36,235 bases of DNA from Chlamydiota bacterium (GCA_013288075.1 JABDCQ010000017.1:1-36235), one strand, 5' to 3'; numbered from the stretch's first letter, positions 1-8,205 are shown. Numbers and translations are program-made. The notes: generated from the letters alone by a model not told the origin.

Positions 1-848
1 GTCAAGCAAGCGTTCAATACGTAAATGAAAAGCTCATTCCTAGTTTATTAAAAAATCTAGAGGATGGCCACACCTATAATGACGCTTTAAAAGCCCTTGT
101 TACTCAAGGAACGATGCTTATTCACTACATTAGAGAGCACTTTGATCAGTTTTCTTCTCATTTAAAAGAGGAAGCTGTGAAATTACTTAAATTTATAAAG
201 GAAGAAAAATCCTTAAATTTTTTAGAACAAATTCTAGAGCAAAAAGAGCGAAGAATTTTTCATGAAACTCTCTCTTCGCTAAAACATCTTGGCTATAAAG
301 CTCTAAATAAAAAACAACTAAAGCTAATAAAAAACCTACTGCAAGAAGAAAAACAAAATATTGTTACCTTAAAAAGGCATATTTCCTCTCTTAATTCTAA
401 AGAAAATAAAGCGCTTTGCGATCTACTTAATAGGGAAATTGAGTTAACCCAAGAACGCTCTTTTTTAATGCTCACTTTTATTTATCCTGAAACCTCTATT
501 GAAAAAGCCATGAAAGGACTATCTATTGACGATGAAGATATAGAGAGTTATGCAACAGAAATACTTATTCAAACACTTAGCCCTGAAGACAAAAAAAACC
601 TGATCGCAGAGCTTCTTTACCGTCCTTATGCAGAGAAACAGAAAAACGAAGAACACCCTAACAAAGAGACCCTAATAAAAATCTTAGAGTACGCCCCTGC
701 TTGCTATATTAAAGCAATGCCCTCTGCAGTCATTTATACCATTGGAAGCATGCGTTTAGCCTCTCTAAAAGAAGAGGTGAGTAAATACGAATCTAAAACC
801 GATCCTTTCATCAAAGAAATGAAAGCCTGGACCCTCACCCAACTTTAA
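1..848 (+). CDS. C-terminal part of a helical (HEAT-like) repeat protein, 5' end outside the window
   Basis: The frame is open from base 3 to the TAA at 846-848 with no stop, so the gene enters from the left and the ATG at 114 is probably internal. The visible ~281 residues are almost entirely amphipathic helices rich in Lys, Glu and Leu, with no signal peptide or membrane segment. The stretch around 'SFLMLTFIYPETSIEKAMKG' followed by 'ESYATEILIQTL' recalls the HEAT-repeat tail found after the membrane domain of Npt1/Npt2-like (ATP/ADP carrier-like) MFS proteins, a family common in Chlamydiae. That assignment is an inference, because the transporter half would lie upstream and cannot be seen. 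The gene converges on the ankyrin/deiminase gene, with a palindromic repeat between the two stop codons. Confidence 0.55.
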   Translation, partial: QASVQYVNEKLIPSLLKNLEDGHTYNDALKALVTQGTMLIHYIREHFDQFSSHLKEEAVKLLKFIKEEKSLNFLEQILEQKERRIFHETLSSLKHLGYKALNKKQLKLIKNLLQEEKQNIVTLKRHISSLNSKENKALCDLLNREIELTQERSFLMLTFIYPETSIEKAMKGLSIDDEDIESYATEILIQTLSPEDKKNLIAELLYRPYAEKQKNEEHPNKETLIKILEYAPACYIKAMPSAVIYTIGSMRLASLKEEVSKYESKTDPFIKEMKAWTLTQL

Positions 849-877
849 TAGGCCTCTCTGAACAAAGAGGGTAAAAT

Positions 878-1010
878 TTCTCTCTCTTTCTTCCTCTGTG
901 GTTTCTTGTCTCTGTGGTTTATCTTTGGCCAAGCCGTTTGTTGACTTCAGGTTAGCCAGAGATAAACCACAGAGACAAGAAACCACAGAGGGAAGAGAGA
1001 GAGAAAGAGG
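878..1010. repeat. Palindromic intergenic element A (CCACAGAG type)
   Basis: Left arm ~878-931 and right arm ~952-1010 are near-perfect reverse complements. Both carry the words ACCACAGAGACAAG and AACCACAGAGG, followed by an AG-rich tail. The loop is about 20 nt. The element sits between two convergent genes and could act as a bidirectional terminator. It shares the ACCACAGAG vocabulary with the elements at 6682, 9792 and 23029 but has a different loop. Confidence 0.85.
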
Positions 1011-1015
1011 AATTT

Positions 1016-2836
1016 TTACTCTGTGTGGGGTTTTGTGGCCATCTCAAAGCTCATACAGTGAGGTCCTGCTTGAGATTGAAGACGATTCCAACATCCCATC
1101 GCTTCAGAAAAATCTTTGGGATTTTTAGGATCGTATCCCACATAATAGACATGAAGAGGATGGATATAGGATTCTAAAAAGGATTTAAAAGCATCCATTA
1201 AAATATCCCCTAATTTACCTTTTGTCTGAGCTCCAAAAGCAATATAATAGTAGTGCTTTGTATTTTCAGAAAATCCGGTGATGCTATTGATAAAGTTAAT
1301 AGTGAAGGTTTGTAGTTTTGTAGATGAAACATCACAAAACATCCCGGGCGTTGGAATGACAATAAATCCTGCGTTCTCTAAAGTCTCTTTTGTTTTTTTA
1401 AAAAGAGGGGAAAGCTGCTCACTTAACCTTGCAGCCGCTTTTAAATAACGCTCTAAAAGCTCTTGATCCTCTAACTCAAGGGAATTTTTTTCCTGAATAG
1501 TTTTTAATAATTCATAAGAAAAACCAAAGTCTTGCACAAAAAAACTTCCTTTAGGACCTGGTCGCATAAAAACATCTAAATGATAATCAAGCTGAGGAAC
1601 AAAAATAATATCTTTTGCGTTTAATTGAAAAGATTGAGCAATAACCTCCTCTGTAATATTTTTTTGCATCAAATATTTTCCTGCCAAAGACTTTGATTCT
1701 TGAAGCATTTTTTCTGTGAATTGAGGGTGCTCATAAAAACCTAACATTTCTGCGCATGCCACATACGGATTAACACCTTTTTTTTCATTTTGAGCGGTTA
1801 CAACAACGCGACTTATTAAGCTATTTTGTTCTTTGTTAATAAACCCCTTTTTACATCCTTCCACAGGTTTAAGCAGGCCCTGAACATACATTTCACATAA
1901 TATTTGTTTCAACTGCTCTTCGGTTAACTTGTCAATAACTCCTTTACCCGTTTCTAGCACGTCAGCAAATTCAGGCTCTTCAAAGGTCTTATCCAAACGA
2001 AATTGATTAAGTGTAATGAGAAAATGATCTTTACCTACAAGAATTTTTAGCTTTCCTTTCCGGTTTCTAACAAGGTACTTATTGCCTCCTTCAATATAAT
2101 AAACTAAAGAAGTTTCGCTTTTTAAAATGGTTTTCAAGTCATCAACAGCAAGATCATGAGGAGTTATTGCACCACCTACAGTGCCCTGATATCTAATATG
2201 ATCTGTTAAGTATTCAGCTTTATCTTGAAAGACCAAAGATTTGGATTCATTTCTATAAATTGCCTGAGGTAAATTCTCAGAAATATGAGAAACAGCAAAT
2301 TTCCCGCTTGGCAAATGAACAAATTGATCGCGCACGTAATACTGACCGATCCCAAACTTTAGAGAAAATCCTTCGATTGCCCCAATCTCTTGCATATTTT
2401 TCTGAATAAACTCAATCTTTACCCCTGTTTTTTTGTAAACCTCCCTAGCTTCTTCTGAATCATTATACCCGCCACTAAAAAGTAGCTCTTTAATAACAAC
2501 TCCAAAATCTTGATCTTCTTTATATTCAAAAGAAAGAGAGGGCAAAGTCACATGTCTTGTTTGAAAAAGTGGATCAAAAACAGTTTCCTTTTTTACAATG
2601 CCATGCGCTTTTAAAAACGCTAGTGCAGATTTATTGTCAGCAGCTATTGCCACATCGTAAGGAGTCATGCCGTTAGAGCTTTTTCTTAAAGAATCTTCCC
2701 CAAGCTTTTGTAGTATAGAAAAAATCTTAGCACTCTCAAAATTCTTAAAAGAAGAAGGCCTTGCCATTACATAATGCCAATAACTATCATTACTAGGAAC
2801 TGGAAATTGATCTAAAATATGCGACATATTTGCCAT
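1016..2836 (-). CDS. Ankyrin-repeat protein with an arginine deiminase/PAD-like (pentein superfamily) catalytic domain
   Basis: 606 residues. Residues ~35-82 contain one or two ankyrin-like repeats ('NGMTPYDVAIAADNKSALAF'). The rest carries the ordered signatures of the guanidine-modifying (pentein) superfamily: 'YYVRDQF' with D170, like the TRDPF of arginine deiminase; 'IEGGNKYLV' with E249-G-G; 'YHLDVFM' with H419 and D421; and a C-terminal 'GPHCMSFE' with C594, matching the nucleophile motif of arginine deiminase (G-P-R-C-M-S). The C-terminal 200 residues also resemble the layout of eukaryotic peptidyl-arginine deiminases. The predicted chemistry is hydrolysis of an arginine or other guanidine group to citrulline plus ammonia, or an amidino transfer. 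An insert of ~115 helical residues lies between EGG and HLD compared with arginine deiminase. No signal peptide is visible. The ATG at 2836 has no clear Shine-Dalgarno; a second ATG three codons later is possible. The fusion to ankyrin repeats suggests a protein-binding, perhaps host-directed, enzyme (inference). Confidence 0.8.
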   Translation of the reverse strand: MANMSHILDQFPVPSNDSYWHYVMARPSSFKNFESAKIFSILQKLGEDSLRKSSNGMTPYDVAIAADNKSALAFLKAHGIVKKETVFDPLFQTRHVTLPSLSFEYKEDQDFGVVIKELLFSGGYNDSEEAREVYKKTGVKIEFIQKNMQEIGAIEGFSLKFGIGQYYVRDQFVHLPSGKFAVSHISENLPQAIYRNESKSLVFQDKAEYLTDHIRYQGTVGGAITPHDLAVDDLKTILKSETSLVYYIEGGNKYLVRNRKGKLKILVGKDHFLITLNQFRLDKTFEEPEFADVLETGKGVIDKLTEEQLKQILCEMYVQGLLKPVEGCKKGFINKEQNSLISRVVVTAQNEKKGVNPYVACAEMLGFYEHPQFTEKMLQESKSLAGKYLMQKNITEEVIAQSFQLNAKDIIFVPQLDYHLDVFMRPGPKGSFFVQDFGFSYELLKTIQEKNSLELEDQELLERYLKAAARLSEQLSPLFKKTKETLENAGFIVIPTPGMFCDVSSTKLQTFTINFINSITGFSENTKHYYYIAFGAQTKGKLGDILMDAFKSFLESYIHPLHVYYVGYDPKNPKDFSEAMGCWNRLQSQAGPHCMSFEMATKPHTE

Positions 2837-2993
2837 AAATTAAATTAACAGAAATAATAACATAAAAACAAGAAAACAACAAGATATTAAAGTCTCTTAT
2901 TATTAGAGAATACGCACAAACTAAAAAGAAAAATATATACCCTTCGTGGATGAAAGAAAGGCAATTTATAAGAAGCACCCTAGTCAAAGCATT

Positions 2994-3040
2994 GGAAGCC
3001 GAGCAACAAAAAGAACGATATGAATGATAAAGAAAAAAAT
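2994..3040. repeat. Dispersed repeat copy 1 (related to 33709-33765)
   Basis: The words GCCGAGCAACAAAA, CGATATGAATGAT and AAGAAAAAAAT occur here in the same order as on the opposite strand of 33709-33765. The second copy carries an extra ~17 nt AT-rich segment. Both copies are intergenic. The similarity was found by eye and its significance was not computed. Confidence 0.45.
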
Positions 3041-3078
3041 AATTTGCCCTATCCTGAATTAACAGGGAGAGTCGTTTT

Positions 3079-3718
3079 TATCTCTCTCTTTCTTCCTCCT
3101 AAGTAACAAATTTTCAAGCCACTGTAAATTAGCCGCTTAAAGTTTTGCGGTTTACGCAACTTATTATTGTAAATGTTAGAATTTCATCAGCGCAGAGAAA
3201 GAGCAGAGGCGCAGAGGGCGCAGAGAAGGAAGGAAAATTTAATATTAGACATCTTGTGTATGCTTGGTTTTTGAAGGATTTTTTCTTGAGGCTCAAAGAG
3301 CCGGCTTATTAATAGCCCAGCGCCGTAAGGCCTGGGTACCAGTAAAAGCAATATTTGAGCCACAGCGTGGCGCCTTAGAGTTAAGTATTAAGTCGCCACG
3401 TTGTGGCTCAATTTCTTATGTATTATTTACCCAGGCCTTACGGCGCTGGGCTATTAATAAGCCGGCTCTTTGAGCCTGAAGAAAAAATCCTTTAAACCAA
3501 GCAAGTTACGCAAGATGTCTATTTTATTTTTTCTCTTCTTTGCGCCCTCTGCGCCTCTGCTCTTTCTCTGCGCTGATGAAATTCTAACATTTACAATAAT
3601 AAGTTGATTCTTTTTGCTTAAATTGCAAAAATTTAAGCGGCTAATTTACAGTTACTTGAAAATTTGTTACTTAGGAGGGAAGAAACCACAGAGGAAGAGG
3701 GGAGAAAGAGAGAGAGAG
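3079..3718. repeat. Giant nested inverted repeat (~640 bp, arms ~295-325 nt)
   Basis: The left arm (~3079-3373) and right arm (~3394-3718) are reverse complements over almost their whole length, with few mismatches and small indels and a 20-nt loop at 3374-3393. Several modules can be read from outside in: an AG-rich tail plus CCTCCTAAGTAACAAATTTT; TGTAAATTAGCCGCTTAAA; GCGCAGAGAAAGAGCAGAGG; the REP-like AGCCCAGCGCCGTAAGGCCT; and a core GAGCCACAGCGTGGCG. The right arm has an extra CCACAGAGGAAGAGGGG segment near its outer end. The structure lies just past the rpoD stop, where a transcript would fold into a very long hairpin. Confidence 0.9.
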
Positions 3719-3746
3719 AAAAAAACTCTCTCTTATCATGATTTAC

Positions 3747-5411
3747 TTATTCGCCTTCGAGGAGGTCGAGGAAGGCCTGGAGTTGCTTAGAGCGGGTAGG
3801 ATGGCGCATTTTACGAAGTGCTTTAGCTTCAATTTGACGCACCCTTTCACGTGTGACTTTAAAACGCACACCCACTTCTTCTAGGGTTTTTGGCTTTCCA
3901 TCTAATAAACCAAAGCGCTCAATAAGCACTGTACGCTCTCTATCGGTTAGAGTAGATAGAACCTCACCCATCTTATCTTTTAAGATGGCATAGCCGGTCG
4001 CTTCTGCAGGAGACTCAATCCCTGTATCTTCAAGGAAATCTCCAAATTGGCTCTCTCCGCCTTCTCCGACTTCTGCTTGAAGAGAAATAGGATGCTGCGC
4101 AATTTTGTAGATTTCGCGGACTCTTTCAGGGGTAAGTCCAAGCTCTACTGCAAGCTCTTCAGGAGTAGGCTCTCTTCCTGTTTCCATCATCAGTTTTTTA
4201 GCGCCGCGCAAGACTTTATTGATCGTTTCAATCATGTGCACAGGAATACGGATAGTACGCGCCTGATCAGCGATAGCTCTTGTTACAGCCTGTCTAATCC
4301 ACCAAGTAGCATAAGTGGAAAACTTATACCCTCTTCTATACTCAAATTTCTCAACAGCCTTCATAAGGCCCATATTGCCCTCTTGAATAAGATCCAAGAA
4401 AGAAAGGCCTCTATTGGTGTATTTTTTAGCAATGGAGATAACAAGACGCAAGTTAGATTCCACCATCTCTCTTTTCGCTTCTTGGCTTTTATCCATCCAG
4501 CGCTGAAGCATACGTACATCTTTTTTAAATTCATCAAGCGTACGTCCTGCTGCTAGCTCTCTTTTATGAAGCTTTCTTTGGAAAGCCGTAAGCTTAGAAG
4601 CGGCGAATTTGTTTTTTTCAGCTCTAGGAGCAAGCTCTTGCATTTCTTTTTCTAGGCTTAAGAAACGATCGTAAGCCCCAAGAATCACTTCGCCTAAGTC
4701 TTCAATGATATTATGCCTAACATGCATTCTTCGAAGGTAAGCCTGCATACGGATTCTGCATTTTTCAATATCTTCTGAGATTCTTACCTTATCGGCCTTT
4801 TTGGCATTAGGATCACGCAGAAGGATAAGAAGTTTTTCTAAAACAGCTTCTTCTTGCTTAAGAAGAGTGCAGAGCTTAGGAAGAAGCGCCATGTAGGCTG
4901 GCTTATCAGCTACTTCTTTTTCGGCAATCACCTTGTCAAAGCGGTCTTTGCCGCTAATAAGATAATTTGCAACAGAGATAGCTTCTCTGCTTGAGTAGCG
5001 GAAGCGCATGATAATTTTTTCAACTTGAATTTGCGCTTTTTCAATTCTCTTAGAAATCTCTACTTCTTCTTCGCGAGTAAGAAGAGGCACCGAACCCATT
5101 TCTTTTAAATACATGCGCACAGGGTCGTCTGAAGTGCCTTCTGAGCGCTTAGAGATACCTTCAAGCTCTTTCGCTTCTTTTTTACGCTCTTTTTGCCTTT
5201 CTACTTCAACCTGATTGAGGACCTGGATATCCATCCCGCTAAGGAAGATAAGCACTTGATCGATTTGCTCTGCAGAATCAAAAGTCATCGGAAGAATTTC
5301 ATTAATTTCTTCGTATGTGATATACCCTTGCTCTTTGGCAACGGCTACGAGCTCTTCGATTTTTTGTTGATGCTGCTGGTTAAATAACTCACTAAAACTT
5401 GACTTTGCCAT
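3747..5411 (-). CDS. rpoD: RNA polymerase primary sigma factor (chlamydial sigma-66)
   Basis: 554 residues, close to the ~571 of Chlamydia sigma-66. Region 1.1 covers residues ~1-75 ('[11 protein letters not shown]') and region 1.2 lies near 95-107 ('[12 protein letters not shown]'). A long chlamydia-type non-conserved insert follows. Region 2 is at ~315-400, with '[20 protein letters not shown]' and '[20 protein letters not shown]'. Region 3 follows, and region 4.2 at ~515-535 has the helix-turn-helix '[17 protein letters not shown]'. Many segments match chlamydial sigma-66 nearly word for word, which is the strongest taxonomic marker here. It directs housekeeping transcription. The start is divergent from the CoiA-like gene by 34 bp, so at least one of the two promoters must lie inside the neighbouring coding sequence. 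The giant palindrome follows its 3' end by about 30 bp and may terminate the transcript. Confidence 0.98.
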   Translation of the reverse strand: MAKSSFSELFNQQHQQKIEELVAVAKEQGYITYEEINEILPMTFDSAEQIDQVLIFLSGMDIQVLNQVEVERQKERKKEAKELEGISKRSEGTSDDPVRMYLKEMGSVPLLTREEEVEISKRIEKAQIQVEKIIMRFRYSSREAISVANYLISGKDRFDKVIAEKEVADKPAYMALLPKLCTLLKQEEAVLEKLLILLRDPNAKKADKVRISEDIEKCRIRMQAYLRRMHVRHNIIEDLGEVILGAYDRFLSLEKEMQELAPRAEKNKFAASKLTAFQRKLHKRELAAGRTLDEFKKDVRMLQRWMDKSQEAKREMVESNLRLVISIAKKYTNRGLSFLDLIQEGNMGLMKAVEKFEYRRGYKFSTYATWWIRQAVTRAIADQARTIRIPVHMIETINKVLRGAKKLMMETGREPTPEELAVELGLTPERVREIYKIAQHPISLQAEVGEGGESQFGDFLEDTGIESPAEATGYAILKDKMGEVLSTLTDRERTVLIERFGLLDGKPKTLEEVGVRFKVTRERVRQIEAKALRKMRHPTRSKQLQAFLDLLEGE

Positions 5412-5445
5412 GATGTCCTAAAATTTTACACCCTTAATTGGATAT

Positions 5446-6279
5446 ATGCAGTTTTTTGCGTTAGATGATGATGAATCTATTTTAGCACAAGAGGCACTAA
5501 GACACAAAAATTATCTTTGCCCCGAGTGTTTACATCCTGTGCGCGTAAGAGGTGGCCCTCATGTAAGAGAGCATTTTTACCATCTGCGCTCCAATAGAAA
5601 GTGCACTCAGCATAAAAAAAGTTTAATACATTTAGCTGTTCAAAATTATCTTCTCGAAATCCTTCCCCAAGGGGAAGTTGTGCTGGAAAATCCTTTTTCT
5701 TCCATCGGAAGAATCGCTGATGTGCACTGGAAAACAAAAAATATTGTTTTTGAAGTCCAATACTCCTCAATCAGCTTAAAAGAAGCAGAAGAGCGCTGCC
5801 GCGATTACCAAAAACTAGGAATTAAACTGATTTGGATTCTTCATAGCAAACAATTTAATAAAAAAAAGTTAAACGCTGCAGAAAGCTTCTTACGCTCTCA
5901 CACCAATTGCTATTTTACAAATATGAATGCCCTTGGAAAAGGAATTTTTTACGACCAATTTGAAATAAACAGGAGGGGAATAAGGCTATTTAAAGGAACA
6001 TCTTTAAGCCTTGATCTTAGAAATCCTCAAGAGCCTAAAGCTGTTTTTAAAGAGAAAGAGGCTCCCTTACAAGTCAAAGAAAGAATTGACAAATGGCCGC
6101 TTTATTTCCCAGGAGATCTTACCTCTCATTTTTTAAGAGGGCAAAATTTTACCTCTCTTTTATCTATAGAAAGGCGCTTTTCTTTGGTCGAAAAAAAGAA
6201 CGCTTTTTCTCTCATAGCAATGCTTCAAAACATCTATAAAACCCTCTTTAACATTCTTCTAGAAAAAGCTTCTCATTGA
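5446..6279 (+). CDS. CoiA-like competence/nuclease family protein
   Basis: 277 residues. The N-terminus has a zinc-ribbon-like pattern, C25-P-E-C28 with H43, H46 and C53 ('REHFYHLRSNRKC'). It is followed by a restriction-endonuclease-like core: 'GRIADVHW' (D92) and 'IVFEVQYSSIS' (E103, Q105), with a conserved 'GIKLIWIL' strand. This is the arrangement of the CoiA family (zinc ribbon followed by a PD-(D/E)XK-like domain), known in Gram-positive competence to promote recombination of incoming DNA. No Shine-Dalgarno precedes the ATG, but the N-terminal 'MQFFALDDD' fits the family start. rpsT follows after 57 bp on the same strand and may be co-transcribed. From memory, C. trachomatis also has a single gene between rpoD and rpsT; whether it is an orthologue was not checked. 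Confidence 0.75.
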   Translation: MQFFALDDDESILAQEALRHKNYLCPECLHPVRVRGGPHVREHFYHLRSNRKCTQHKKSLIHLAVQNYLLEILPQGEVVLENPFSSIGRIADVHWKTKNIVFEVQYSSISLKEAEERCRDYQKLGIKLIWILHSKQFNKKKLNAAESFLRSHTNCYFTNMNALGKGIFYDQFEINRRGIRLFKGTSLSLDLRNPQEPKAVFKEKEAPLQVKERIDKWPLYFPGDLTSHFLRGQNFTSLLSIERRFSLVEKKNAFSLIAMLQNIYKTLFNILLEKASH

Positions 6280-6336
6280 CCAATTATTTTATGTTTTGGT
6301 ATTCTGGTAGGCAAAAACCTTTATACTTGAGGAACA

Positions 6337-6624
6337 ATGGCAGAAGATAAAAAAGCAGTAGCGAAAAAAAAGCGTCCAACCGCTTTAAAAAGAGACATCC
6401 AGAATGCAAAAAAATGCGTTCACAATAAAGCCTTTAAATCAAAAGTGCGTACAGCTCTTCGTTCTTTCGAAGATGCAGTGACTAAGAAACAACCTTCAAA
6501 AGAAAGCTTAGATCTCGTTTACAGCCTTATGGACAAAGGGGTAAAGACAGGAATCTTCAAGCAAAACAAAGCAAACCGCGTTAAATCAAGACTCACTAAG
6601 CGCGCTTTCGCAGCCACCGCTTAA
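6337..6624 (+). CDS. rpsT: 30S ribosomal protein bS20
   Basis: 95 residues, strongly basic, with the typical bS20 composition and start ('KKRPTALKRDIQNAKK') and the C-terminal pattern 'GIFKQNKANRVKSRLTKR'. It binds 16S rRNA early in small-subunit assembly. A GAGGA sequence lies 3 nt before the ATG. Its length is a little above the ~87 residues of E. coli bS20, through an N-terminal Lys-rich extension. The gene lies downstream of the CoiA-like gene and converges on the dacB-recD-recB-recC unit. A short hairpin with a T-run and a long palindromic element follow it. Confidence 0.96.
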   Translation: MAEDKKAVAKKKRPTALKRDIQNAKKCVHNKAFKSKVRTALRSFEDAVTKKQPSKESLDLVYSLMDKGVKTGIFKQNKANRVKSRLTKRAFAATA

Positions 6625-6650
6625 GTCATCCCCCAGCTAATCTAAAAAAC

Positions 6651-6685
6651 AAAGAGAGATAATCTTATTTTTTCTCTCTTTTTTC
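6651..6685 (+). terminator. Probable Rho-independent terminator of rpsT
   Basis: An 8-bp stem, AAAGAGAG (6651-6658) paired with CTCTCTTT (6674-6681), is followed by TTTTC. It lies 27 bp past the rpsT stop. The stem is AT-rich and weak, and the adjacent 45-bp palindrome may provide most of the termination. Confidence 0.4.
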
Positions 6686-6808
6686 TTTCTTCTCTCTGTG
6701 CGCTCTGTGATCTCTGTGGTAAAAAATTTATCGTAGAATATTGCATCTAACAGGTTAGCATTTTTTTTTACCACAGAGATCACAGAGCGCACAGAGAGAA
6801 GAAAGAAA
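6682..6808. repeat. Palindromic element C: perfect 45-bp arms with conserved core
   Basis: The arms 6682-6726 and 6764-6808 are perfect reverse complements, containing CTCTGTGATCTCTGTGGT and CTCTGTGCG in the left arm. The 37-nt loop (6727-6763) reads, on the minus strand, TGCTAACCTGTTAGATGCAA and onward, almost the same as the loops of the elements at 9792 and 23029. This copy is in the opposite orientation to those two. It lies between the convergent rpsT and dacB. Confidence 0.92.
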
Positions 6809-6831
6809 AGCACCTCTTAAGCTCTCTTAGG

Positions 6832-8205
6832 TTACAGTTCTTCGAGGATGATTTTGCAGATTTGGTCTTCGAGCTGGGTTTTATAAAAGCTTGGGGAATT
6901 CACAAACCCATTAATCAAGATAGAGAAAGCGGCCATTTTATTGGTTTTAAGTTTAACAAAACCTACAAGCGAAGACACTCCCGACATCCCTCCAGTTTTT
7001 GCAAATACTCTCCCTTTTAAATTACCTTCTTGCATCCGATTTTTTAATGAGCCATCTGTTGCGCTAATAGGAAGCGTAGAGACAAATTCAGAAAACTGCT
7101 TAGGGTCTTTATAAAGAGCTTTCAAAACGGTTGTGAATTGATGCGGCGCTATTAAATTATATCTAGAAAGACCAGAGCCATCTAAAACCGTGTATTTTCC
7201 TTCTTTAAGCTTGCAAAAGCTCTCTAGGTACTCCTTCAGAGCTAAAGAACCTTTTTTCCATGTTCCTGGAGGTCCAAAACGCTTTTCCCCTATTTTCTTA
7301 AATAAAGAGTCTGCATAAAGATTATCCGATTCCTTCATCATTTTTTGTACAATGGTTCTTAATGAGGAAGAAAAATGCGCAGAGGCTACTTCTGCACTTT
7401 TTGGGACCTTCCCTCTTTTAACACTTCCTTCTAGTTTGATGTGATGCTTCTTTAAAAGATCCAGGCAAAGATCCCCTAAATAAAGAGAGGGAGATTCAAC
7501 AGAAATAGCGTACGTTTTTGCCTTTCTGGGAGGAATTTTTCCTCTAATTTCAATCACATTCTCATGCGTAATCCATCTTCTTTTGACATCTAAATCTTCT
7601 TCTTGCTCTGCCGTAATGGCCAGATTTTTAATAGAAACATGATTGGTTATTGGAGAAAGAGCGCAAGAAGGGAGGTCTCCTAAAGAATTGCCTCCTTCTA
7701 AAACAAGCTCTACACAGCCATGATCAACTGTTAATCCCTCTATAGGAACATTCCAGTATTCCCCACTATCATCCCACATCCATCCAGGGCCTTTTTCAAG
7801 CTTATCGAAGCAGGTATTATCTAAAATAAGATCGCCTTTGATCACGGTCACATTTTTCTCTTTAAGAGCTAAAATTAAAGCGTTCAAGTCTTTACTAGAA
7901 AATTCAGGATCTCCGCTTCCCTTAATGTAAAGATTTTTATCATCTATAAGAAGCTCTGTTTTAAAAGAGAAATCAGAACCCAAGAAAAAAAAGGCTGCTG
8001 CTCCTGTAAGAATTTTTGCCGTGCTAGCCGGAGTAAATAAATGGGAGGCGTTTTTTTGATAAAGAGGCTTTTCCTCATCTAAAAGAACAATCTCTATTCC
8101 TATATGAGCATCAGGATCCACTCTTTGAATAAGGCCATCAATTCTTTCAGAAAGCCCACAAAAAGCTGCTTCAAAATAGAAAAAAGTTAAAAGAAGGTAT
8201 TTCAT
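6832..8205 (-). CDS. dacB: D-alanyl-D-alanine carboxypeptidase/endopeptidase, S13 family (PBP4 type)
   Basis: 457 residues with a hydrophobic signal peptide (about residues 1-16, 'KYLLLTFFYFEAAFCG'). The three penicillin-binding motifs are present in order: S61-T-A-K64, S293-D-N295 and K403-T-G405. The ~230-residue spacing between the first and second motifs is typical of the S13 family, which has extra domains there. The enzyme acts in the periplasm, removing the terminal D-Ala of peptidoglycan stem peptides and/or cutting cross-links, which fits the limited division-associated peptidoglycan of Chlamydiae. Its ATG overlaps the recD stop by 4 bp, so it is the last gene of the recC-recB-recD-dacB series and probably translationally coupled. 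The palindromic element at 6682 lies just downstream. Confidence 0.92.
   Translation of the reverse strand: MKYLLLTFFYFEAAFCGLSERIDGLIQRVDPDAHIGIEIVLLDEEKPLYQKNASHLFTPASTAKILTGAAAFFFLGSDFSFKTELLIDDKNLYIKGSGDPEFSSKDLNALILALKEKNVTVIKGDLILDNTCFDKLEKGPGWMWDDSGEYWNVPIEGLTVDHGCVELVLEGGNSLGDLPSCALSPITNHVSIKNLAITAEQEEDLDVKRRWITHENVIEIRGKIPPRKAKTYAISVESPSLYLGDLCLDLLKKHHIKLEGSVKRGKVPKSAEVASAHFSSSLRTIVQKMMKESDNLYADSLFKKIGEKRFGPPGTWKKGSLALKEYLESFCKLKEGKYTVLDGSGLSRYNLIAPHQFTTVLKALYKDPKQFSEFVSTLPISATDGSLKNRMQEGNLKGRVFAKTGGMSGVSSLVGFVKLKTNKMAAFSILINGFVNSPSFYKTQLEDQICKIILEEL

Larger units (their letters stand above)
2837..3746. other. Gene-free 0.9 kb region dominated by a giant inverted repeat
   Basis: No credible coding region lies between the start of the deiminase-like gene and the 3' end of rpoD. 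Bases 2837-2990 are very AT-rich and must hold the promoter of the deiminase-like gene, but I cannot pick a convincing -35/-10 pair. Bases 2994-3040 match a second intergenic site near 33.7 kb. Bases 3079-3718 form the large palindrome described separately. Confidence 0.7.

Noticed and set aside
765-1128. Two facing small frames both starting MVSCLCGLSLA
   Set aside because: They are the two strands of palindromic element A and overlap the real gene ends; not genes.
2793-2987. 64-codon hydrophobic frame upstream of the deiminase-like gene
   Set aside because: It lies in very AT-rich promoter DNA, overlaps the start of the real gene in another frame and has no ribosome-binding site.
3264-3473. 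69-codon open frame inside the giant palindrome
   Set aside because: Its two halves are reverse-complement images of each other (for example AGLLIAQRRKAW and QALRRWAINKPA), so the frame is a by-product of the palindrome and has no ribosome-binding site.
4047-4556. 169-codon frame antisense to rpoD, and a 178-codon one (14487-15023) antisense to recC
   Set aside because: Both lie wholly inside strongly supported genes and have Ser/Phe/Leu-rich shadow composition.
6322-6327. TATACT as a -10 box for rpsT
   Set aside because: Its start site would fall at or after the GAGGA ribosome-binding site, and no -35 is at 16-18 bp; co-transcription with the CoiA-like gene is more likely.
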